13,157 bases of DNA from Streptococcaceae bacterium (lineage in GTDB: Bacteria > Bacillota > Bacilli > Lactobacillales > Streptococcaceae), in NCBI GenBank assembly GCA_031259195.1, contig JAIRLR010000039.1, positions 1 through 13,157 of the forward strand. Direction: 5' to 3'. The notes below the pieces were generated by a model that did not search any database, had not been told where the DNA came from, and was given only the letters and a program-made list of their open reading frames with translations. Each line of letters opens with the position of its first letter. The first letter of the stretch is position 1. Below, one piece after another: positions 8,179 to 13,157 of the stretch. A program made the position numbers and the translations under genes.

Positions 8179-8219
8179 ACATTATCGAGTAGGATTTTGC
8201 TTATTCTCCCATTCCCTGT

Positions 8220-8245
8220 CTCCGTGTACGGATCCGTGCACGGAG
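8220..8245 (+). terminator. Hairpin after secreted paralogue 1
   Basis: CTCCGTGTACGG then ATCCGTGCACGGAG folds on itself almost perfectly (one non-Watson-Crick pair) and is followed by a weak T-rich stretch (GTTTAGTTTT). The core GTACGGATCCGT recurs in the hairpin after paralogue 2. It probably ends the transcript or protects its 3' end. The remaining DNA up to 8401 has no gene on the + strand. Confidence 0.6.
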
Positions 8246-8401
8246 GTTTAGTTTTACAGGTAGATAGTGAAGCATAAGATTCCCAAACTTGGCTAGTTTC
8301 TTGTTTGTTATCGTTGTTGTTAAAATCCACAAATAAATAGGCAATTCTAGTCGTACCTTTACTTCGTTGTCCATTACAAATACAAAAGGAGGAAAAGAAA
8401 G

Positions 8402-9208
8402 ATGAAAAAAATAAAAAGAAAAATGCTGCTTGTAATGATGTTATTCGTTTGTAGTATTGGTTTTTCAAATTTAGTATATGGTATGGAAGATGATCTAAAA
8501 CAATCACTATTTCTACCCGCTGAGCATTGGTTATGTCAAAGAATAGCTAACAATGTAGGAGACAAATTTTATCTTTGGGGGAGGGCAAAGGCGGATGTTG
8601 CACATATAATCGTTTGTAAAAAATGGGGAAGTGCAGCTTATACCAACAATGATAATAAGGTGTTAATAAAAGTTCCCCTAAAACCACCTGCAGGAGACAG
8701 TTATGAAGATGATTTTCCTAATGGACAAAATGGCGGATATATTAACTTTAATGCTACGTTCAATAATCTACAAACAAATGATTTAAATGAAGCAGAAATA
8801 GTAATAGAAGCAAATGGAGAAGAACAAGTATATAAAATTGTTGAAGGAGGCGTTGCTTTTGGTTGTTATAATCAAAAAACAATCGATCAAAAAATGGATG
8901 CCGCCTTGGAAAGGTTAGAAAATGCAGATTATAGATGGATTAATGCCGGTGGTGCAAAAAGGGAGTTGGTCACTCTTCCTTGTAATGGAACTTCAGGATA
9001 TGTAATAACAAGTAGAGATGGAACGAAAAAAATATTTCTTAGTTTAGACTATTGTGTTAATCTAGGAATTTCTCAATACACGTTTATCCCTTGTGAAAAA
9101 GTACAAGAAAGAATTGATCGTTGGCAGAGGTTACAAAATATTAGTACTAGAGGTGGTAGTGGTACTTTTGATTTAAGTAAAATAAAATTTGGTGTAAAAA
9201 AAAGTTAA
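8402..9208 (+). CDS. Secreted protein of unknown family, tandem paralogue 2
   Basis: This 268-residue protein is the second member of the pair and also starts with a signal peptide (likely cut after LVYG, residue 27). Cysteines 155, 194 and 218 match Cys142, 182 and 204 of paralogue 1; it has extra mature cysteines at 45, 72 and 231. The segment YRWIN(A)GG...RELV...CNG..GYVI and the end DYCVNLGISQYTF through to the GTFDLSKIKFGVKKS tail are conserved, while the centre is 14 residues longer overall and divergent. The ribosome-site leader (AGGAGG at 8387-8392, nine-base spacer) copies that of the first gene. No known domain or catalytic motif is visible. Duplication followed by divergence of the exposed middle is the simplest reading. 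Confidence 0.8.
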   Translation: MKKIKRKMLLVMMLFVCSIGFSNLVYGMEDDLKQSLFLPAEHWLCQRIANNVGDKFYLWGRAKADVAHIIVCKKWGSAAYTNNDNKVLIKVPLKPPAGDSYEDDFPNGQNGGYINFNATFNNLQTNDLNEAEIVIEANGEEQVYKIVEGGVAFGCYNQKTIDQKMDAALERLENADYRWINAGGAKRELVTLPCNGTSGYVITSRDGTKKIFLSLDYCVNLGISQYTFIPCEKVQERIDRWQRLQNISTRGGSGTFDLSKIKFGVKKS

Positions 9209-9225
9209 ACATCCCCATCCCCCCT

Positions 9226-9255
9226 ACCGCCATGTACGGATCTGTACATGGCGGT
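9226..9255 (+). terminator. Perfect 12-bp hairpin after secreted paralogue 2
   Basis: ACCGCCATGTAC (9226-9237) and GTACATGGCGGT (9244-9255) are perfect complements around a GGATCT loop, 17 bases after the stop codon. The tail (TCTTG) is poor in T, so it may be a weak terminator or a stabilising stem. It shares its GTACGGATC core with the hairpin at 8220-8245, although the outer stem bases differ. Confidence 0.6.
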
Positions 9256-9416
9256 TCTTGTATAGAAACTCATCTTTAGAAACCTTGTGTGATGATAATT
9301 TGTATCGTTTTTTCCGTCCTGTTATAGTAAAATCCAAAATAGCCTAAAATTTCATCAAAAAGATAAGTTAACAAGTTCTTAAGGCAAGTTATTATTTTAT
9401 TTGTTATAAATTCTAA

Positions 9417-9425
9417 TGTTATAAT
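9417..9425 (+). promoter_or_regulatory. Extended -10 promoter for lipoprotein-fabZ-accC
   Basis: TGTTATAAT is a perfect extended -10 (TG, one base, TATAAT at 9420-9425). The best -35 at normal distance is weak (TTATTT, 9397-9402). The start of transcription would be near 9432, about 20 bases before the lipoprotein ATG. With no promoter-sized gap before fabZ, this is the likely source of the fabZ-accC transcript. The stretch 9256-9416 shows no gene. Confidence 0.55.
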
Positions 9426-9451
9426 TTAGAAAATGATTAAAGGAGTGATTT

Positions 9452-10132
9452 ATGATGAATAAAGTAAGCAAAAAGAGAACTTTAGTTTTTGGTTCACTAG
9501 TTTTGTTATCATCGTTTTTTTTGTTGACAGGTTGTGGTCAAAATCAAGCTGATAAAAGTGTTCAAAATTCAAAAACAGTTGAGATGAGTAAGGATTTTAA
9601 CAGCAGCGCGGTTGAGAAACTAAGAATAGATAGTGGCGTTATGGATGTTAAAATTGAGGAAGGAGAAGCACTTCATTTTAATGTCAAATATATTGAAGAA
9701 CGCAAGCCTACAATGGAAGTTAAAGATAAAACGCTAAACTTTGATTCTAAGACAAATGATTTATCTAAAAATGACAAAAAACTTAGCTTAAGCCTAACTT
9801 TTCCAAAAGGGAAAAAATTTGCTGATTTTAATGTGAAGCAAAGTGATGGTGTTGTAGAAATTAAAGGGTTGAAAACACAATCTTTAAAAATTAGTAGCGG
9901 TAATGGAAGTATAACGGCTGATAAGTTAACGGTAATTAAAGCTAGCTCTATTAGTAGTGGTAATGGAGGTGTGGAATTAAGTGATTTAACTGCGCCTGGC
10001 TTAAATATTAGTGTGGGCAACGGTGATATTAGTGTGTATGGAAAAGAAGTTGGCAAAAGGCAATATAAAGAAGGTGACCAGGAAAAAGCACTAAAGATCA
10101 CTTCTGGAAATGGTAGTATTGAGATTAAATAA
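9452..10132 (+). CDS. DUF4097-like lipoprotein with SGNG repeats
   Basis: This 226-residue protein has a lipoprotein signal: basic residues 4-9, hydrophobic 11-25 and the lipobox LTGC, so Cys28 would be lipidated and the protein anchored outside the membrane. The second half carries four imperfect repeats centred on (S/V)GNG at residues 149-152, 169-172, 188-191 and 218-221, each read as I-S-x-GNG-x-(I/V). A weaker forerunner is LRIDSG at 57-62. This pattern fits the beta-strand ladder of DUF4097/adhesin-like proteins, whose function is not established. AGGAG at 9441-9445 serves the ATG at 9452 or the next codon's ATG at 9455. It is not part of typical FASII clusters; its position 23 bases before fabZ suggests co-transcription. 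Confidence 0.8.
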   Translation: MMNKVSKKRTLVFGSLVLLSSFFLLTGCGQNQADKSVQNSKTVEMSKDFNSSAVEKLRIDSGVMDVKIEEGEALHFNVKYIEERKPTMEVKDKTLNFDSKTNDLSKNDKKLSLSLTFPKGKKFADFNVKQSDGVVEIKGLKTQSLKISSGNGSITADKLTVIKASSISSGNGGVELSDLTAPGLNISVGNGDISVYGKEVGKRQYKEGDQEKALKITSGNGSIEIK

Positions 10133-10155
10133 TTAAGGATGGATGGAAGAAATAT

Positions 10156-10584
10156 ATGTCGATCATGGATATTAATGAAATCAAAAAAATTTTACCGCAT
10201 CGCTATCCCTTTTTGTTGATTGATCGAGTGGAAGATTTAGTAGCTGGAGAGCGGGTCGTATGTAAGAAAAATGTAGCGGCAAATGAAGAATTTTTCAATG
10301 GTCATTTTCCTAATGAGCCTGTCATGCCGGGGGTGTTGATGGTAGAAGCACTGGCGCAAGCAGGAGCGATAGTGCTTCTTTCATTGCCAGAATTTCAGGG
10401 AAAAATAGTTTATTTGGGCGGAATGGACAAAGTAAAGTTTCGGAGTAAAATAATTCCGGGAGATACGTTGATGTTGGAAGTAGAAATCTTAAAGCTTCGA
10501 AATGGCGCAGGAATTGGTAAAGGTATCGCGACTGTAGAAGGAAAAAAAGCTGTGGAGGCGCAGTTGACGTTTATGATAGGGTAA
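10156..10584 (+). CDS. fabZ: 3-hydroxyacyl-ACP dehydratase
   Basis: FabZ removes water from 3-hydroxyacyl-ACP to give the trans-2-enoyl-ACP that FabK reduces. The 142-residue hot-dog-fold protein has the N-terminal [12 protein letters not shown] motif, the catalytic His50 in [14 protein letters not shown] and Glu64 in [11 protein letters not shown]. Length and motifs are normal, with no sign of the FabA isomerase type; no FabM is seen in the window, so how double bonds are made is open. The start at 10156 has a weak purine-rich site (GGATGGAAGA); an in-frame ATG at 10165 is possible. accC follows after 23 bases. Confidence 0.96.
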   Translation: MSIMDINEIKKILPHRYPFLLIDRVEDLVAGERVVCKKNVAANEEFFNGHFPNEPVMPGVLMVEALAQAGAIVLLSLPEFQGKIVYLGGMDKVKFRSKIIPGDTLMLEVEILKLRNGAGIGKGIATVEGKKAVEAQLTFMIG

Positions 10585-10607
10585 GTTTTAGATTGAGGGA
10601 TTGTGTA

Positions 10608-11969
10608 ATGTTTCGAAAAATTTTAATTGCGAATCGTGGAGAAATTGCGGTACGAGTGATTCGTGCTGCTCGGGAGTTGGGCATCAAAACCGTTGCCGTA
10701 TACTCTGAAGCTGATTCAGAGGCATTGCATATCCATCTTGCGGATGAAGCTGTGTGCATTGGTCCGGCTAAAGCGCAAAATTCTTATTTAAATATTAACA
10801 ACATCTTAAGCGCTGCCATTGCAACAAAAGCTGAAGCAATTCATCCAGGCTTTGGCTTTTTATCGGAAAATTCCAAATTTGTTACAATGTGCGAAGAGCT
10901 TAAACTTAAGTTTATCGGCCCAAGTAGCGAAGTAATGGATAAAATGGGCGATAAGATCAACGCCAGATCTGAGATGATCAAAGCTTATGTGCCGGTCATT
11001 CCAGGATCTCCTGGAGAGCTTTTTACAGTAGAAGAAGCCATGAAAATTGCTGAAAAAATTGGTTATCCGGTAATGTTAAAGGCCAGCTCTGGCGGTGGCG
11101 GTAAAGGCATTCGCAAAGTTGAAACACCAGAAGATTTACCAGCGAATTTTATGAATGCACAACAAGAAGCAAAGGCTGCTTTTGGCAGCGGCGCTATGTA
11201 TATGGAGAAAGTGATCTATCCAGCGCGTCATATCGAAGTGCAGATTTTAGGAGATAGCTATGGTAATGTTTTGCATCTGGGCGAGCGGGACTGTTCTTTG
11301 CAGCGCAATAATCAAAAAGTTTTAGAAGAGTCCCCGTCCATTGCAATTGACGCTAAAAAACGTGCTGAGCTAGGTTTGGCTGCTTGTAAGGCAGCAGCTT
11401 ATGTGGGATATGAAAATGCTGGGACTATTGAGTTTTTATATAAAGATGATGAATTTTTCTTTATGGAAATGAATACGCGTATACAAGTAGAGCATCCAGT
11501 GACGGAATTTGTTACTGGTGTTGATATTGTTAAAGAGCAGATTAGGATTGCTGCGGGTGAAGCATTGCGCTTTAATCAAGGAGATATTGAATTTCACGGA
11601 CATTCGATTGAATGTCGAATTAATGCGGAGAACCCGGCAGTTAACTTCTCTCCTGCTCCGGGTAAGATTTCCGAAATTTTCTTGCCTAGTGGCTGTTTAG
11701 GCTTACGAGTGGACTCGGCTGTGTATCAGGGGTATGAAATTCCACCATTTTATGATTCAATGATTGCAAAAGTGATTGTGCATGGTGAAAATCGCATGGA
11801 AGCCTTGATGAAAATGCAGCGAGCATTGTTTGAATTTGAAGTGGAAGGTGTTAGAACAAATGCTGAGTTTCAGCTTGACTTGATTACCGATCCCAAAGTG
11901 GTTGCTGGAGATTACGATACCAGCTTTTTAATGGAAGAATTTCTGCCTAATTGGCAACCAAGACAATAG
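10608..11969 (+). CDS. accC: Biotin carboxylase subunit of acetyl-CoA carboxylase
   Basis: AccC uses ATP and bicarbonate to carboxylate the biotin on AccB. The 453-residue protein has the N-terminal FRKILIANRGEIAVRV, the ATP-grasp lysines Lys116 and Lys158, the flexible glycine loop SSGGGGKGI (160-168), Lys237 in RNNQKVLEE, the metal-binding Glu275 and Glu287, and Asn289 and Arg291 in MNTRIQVEHPVTE. These sit one residue below the numbering of the E. coli enzyme. The ATG at 10608 is preceded by GAGGGA (10595-10600) at seven bases; the in-frame TTG upstream at 10593 has no support. Normally accD and accA follow; here the gene is followed only by repeats and broken genes. Confidence 0.97.
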   Translation: MFRKILIANRGEIAVRVIRAARELGIKTVAVYSEADSEALHIHLADEAVCIGPAKAQNSYLNINNILSAAIATKAEAIHPGFGFLSENSKFVTMCEELKLKFIGPSSEVMDKMGDKINARSEMIKAYVPVIPGSPGELFTVEEAMKIAEKIGYPVMLKASSGGGGKGIRKVETPEDLPANFMNAQQEAKAAFGSGAMYMEKVIYPARHIEVQILGDSYGNVLHLGERDCSLQRNNQKVLEESPSIAIDAKKRAELGLAACKAAAYVGYENAGTIEFLYKDDEFFFMEMNTRIQVEHPVTEFVTGVDIVKEQIRIAAGEALRFNQGDIEFHGHSIECRINAENPAVNFSPAPGKISEIFLPSGCLGLRVDSAVYQGYEIPPFYDSMIAKVIVHGENRMEALMKMQRALFEFEVEGVRTNAEFQLDLITDPKVVAGDYDTSFLMEEFLPNWQPRQ

Positions 11970-11978
11970 CTATCTTAT

Positions 11979-12028
11979 GAGCCTGTTAACTTATCTTCAA
12001 TAATTGTGACTTTTTTGGTAATGCTTGC
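11979..12028 (+). repeat. Solo copy of a mobile-element end
   Basis: About 50 bases starting GAGCCTGTTAACTTATCTTC match, with scattered mismatches and one gap, the start of the element at 12163. It begins ten bases after the accC stop. No partner end was found close by in the right orientation except the one at 12306-12319, so it may be a truncated copy or the left end of a larger nested element. Confidence 0.6.
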
Positions 12029-12053
12029 TTTTGTAAGAAATTTTGTTATTACA

Positions 12054-12072
12054 CTATAAGTCGTACTTATAG
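12054..12072. repeat. Perfect short palindrome
   Basis: CTATAAGT and ACTTATAG are perfect complements around CGT. It lies between the two copies of the element end. It has no T-run after it, so a simple terminator is unlikely; it may be part of the repeat debris. Confidence 0.45.
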
Positions 12073-12162
12073 CGTCAAAAAGCTTCAATTTAGTGCTGCT
12101 ACGCTTGCGTTTGAGTATGTCCCAAGCGTCGTGGAATTTCGTCAACACCGAAAATCCATTAA

Positions 12163-12319
12163 GAGCCTGTTAACGATCTCCATAATTGCGACTTTTCTGA
12201 TAATTTTTTGCCTTTTTTCGTCAAAAGACCTGTCGGGTTCTTTACGATTTGTTCAAGCTTTGCTTGATTACAAATCGTTAGAACGGGATCCATCAATAGC
12301 GAGACAAGTTAACAGGCGC
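12163..12319. mobile_element. 157-bp MITE-like element with terminal inverted repeats
   Basis: The left end reads GAGCCTGTTAACGATCTCC; the right end, read on the minus strand, is GCGCCTGTTAACTTGTCTCG. The inverted ends agree at 11 of the first 12 bases and more loosely beyond. TAA stands directly on both sides (12160-12162 and 12320-12322), as expected for a three-base target duplication. GAGCCTG-type ends with TNA duplications are known from IS5-family elements, so an IS5-like parent is a reasonable guess. Inside, 12237-12284 forms a long hairpin (ACGATTTGT, then TCAAGC, with complements). It has no convincing gene; a 63-codon reading frame through it looks accidental. Confidence 0.6.
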
Positions 12320-12346
12320 TAAGCAGTTTTAATTTTATCTTTGTAT

Positions 12347-12811
12347 TTATAATTCAGTCAAATTTTCCAAAACACTCTGTCCCATCGGAATCTCTCGATA
12401 TCCCCGGATTCTATGGAAACTTCGCTCAGCTTCCATAAATTAAGCGGCAGCCTGACGAAGTGCCACCTCTCCGTTCTTGAAATTGCTCACACGGAAAATG
12501 TGCCCTGCACAAGTCGAATTAGCTGACTCTATGGCATTCGTATTAGAGAGCGTTTGTCGAAGAAAGCCTGGCAATCTCAGACGATGAACGGGTTAACGTC
12601 TCTTCCCATCCCCTCTTTCAAACTCACAGCGGCAGAAGGAAAACGCACTTCAATATTTTTAACGATCTGATGAAGTTTAGAAAATGCTTTATCATAATCA
12701 AATTCTGGGTAAAGCACTCAGCAAAAGCCCTACATTAGCCTGTTCTGATTCTGGTAATTTTGAAAGAACATTACGTTTTTTGTGGACTTGGCATCGTTGG
12801 ATAACTGCTTC
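12347..12811 (-). pseudogene. IS256-family (mutator) transposase remnant, C-terminal part
   Basis: Reading leftwards from about 12811, the pieces IQRCQVHKKRNVLSKLPE, then EFDYDKAFSKLHQI, SLKEGM, HRLRLPGFLRQTLSNTNAIE and FHRIRGYREIPM occur in the order of the C-terminal half of IS256-type transposases, ending at a TAA at 12347-12349. The frame breaks at runs of three bases (12711-12713, 12605-12607, 12590-12592); removing one base from each restores a continuous match, for example EGMEETLTVHRL. One in-frame stop remains at 12440-12442. The N-terminal half, with the first catalytic Asp residues, is missing. No function can remain. The upstream join is with a peptidase fragment. Confidence 0.8.
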
Positions 12812-13157
12812 TACGATGGGTGGGACAAGCTCTAAAAAATCAATTAATTTATCTTGAGTATCAAGCGAGGTTAGTGTTAAACCAGCTAAAGAAGCTGCAT
12901 ATTTTTCTGCCCCAGGTTGAAAACTTCGCTGATCGTCAATATTGAAAAATCCAGCTTCATGTAATCTCTGTCCCCACACTAAAGGAGTGCCTAAAGCCCC
13001 ATAACTACTCATAATCATCGCTAAAGCTGGTTATGCCAAATCCTACAGACCCTAGAGGAAAAGATCCTACATACACATTCTTCCATACCGGATCAATTTG
13101 CGAATAATAAACGACATTGCACCCTGGACGAGGGCGACCATGTTCGTTATGCAACCA
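12812..13157 (-). pseudogene. C39-like peptidase fragment, frameshifted and cut by window edge
   Basis: Reading leftwards from 13157, the frame gives VVYYSQIDPVWKNVYVG, then GSVGFGITS, and after a shift LAMIMSSYGALGTPLVWGQR and DKLIDFLELVPPIV. This is the layout of Peptidase_C39-like proteins (SQxDPxW...GCGxTSxAM...tP...G.PvI). One extra base in the run at 13023-13025 breaks the frame, and the expected catalytic Cys of the GCG motif is Phe (codon at 13038-13040). The part with the catalytic His is missing because the sequence joins transposase DNA near 12811. Family assignment is by motif recognition only. Confidence 0.55.

Noticed and set aside
9673..10101. 142-codon minus-strand frame inside the lipoprotein gene
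   Set aside because: It is the shadow of a well-supported + strand lipoprotein and shows only the low-complexity composition expected of antisense reading.
12054..12284. Palindromes as a CRISPR array
   Set aside because: There are no regularly spaced identical repeats; the units differ and fit mobile-element ends better.
12131..12322. 63-codon reading frame on the + strand through the MITE-like element
   Set aside because: It begins outside the element, runs through its hairpin and ends at its right repeat, with no ribosome site seen; repeats often leave such open frames.

Overview
The window carries a type II fatty-acid synthesis (FASII) cluster on the + strand, with debris of mobile elements at both edges. 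AT-rich codon use, strong AGGAGG-type ribosome sites, FabK as the enoyl reductase and the gene order fabH-acpP-fabK-fabD-fabG-fabF-accB...fabZ-accC all fit a low-GC Bacillota. The order and the FabF/FabG/AccB sequences most resemble Lactobacillales clusters. I cannot name a genus, and the cluster itself could have been acquired.

Layout. Positions 1-301 (minus) hold the N-terminal 100 residues of an IS1202-like (ISNCY) transposase, followed by about 260 bases of non-coding DNA with a perfect 10-bp inverted repeat, a promoter candidate and a small hairpin. From 564 to 6215 seven genes run tightly together: fabH, acpP, fabK, fabD, fabG, fabF, accB. A hairpin lies between acpP and fabK, and a terminator-like hairpin follows accB. 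Positions 6216-9451 interrupt the expected accB-fabZ junction with three genes for exported proteins: a papain/C39/C70-like cysteine peptidase and two tandem paralogues of unknown family, each paralogue followed by a hairpin with a shared core. A fourth extra gene, a DUF4097-like lipoprotein with its own extended -10 promoter, directly precedes fabZ and accC.

Downstream of accC, where accD and accA usually follow, there are instead repeats (11979-12320). These include a 157-bp MITE-like element with terminal inverted repeats and a possible TAA target duplication. Then, on the minus strand, comes a chimaera of two broken genes: the C-terminal part of an IS256-family transposase joined to the front of a C39-like peptidase. 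Four single-base run expansions explain its broken frames.

Functionally, AccB and AccC are the biotin carrier and biotin carboxylase of acetyl-CoA carboxylase. FabD makes malonyl-ACP, FabH starts chains, FabF extends them, and FabG, FabZ and FabK reduce, dehydrate and reduce again, all on AcpP. All nine FASII/ACC proteins look intact, with their catalytic residues. The carboxyltransferase genes accD/accA and a FabT/FapR-type regulator are absent from the window.
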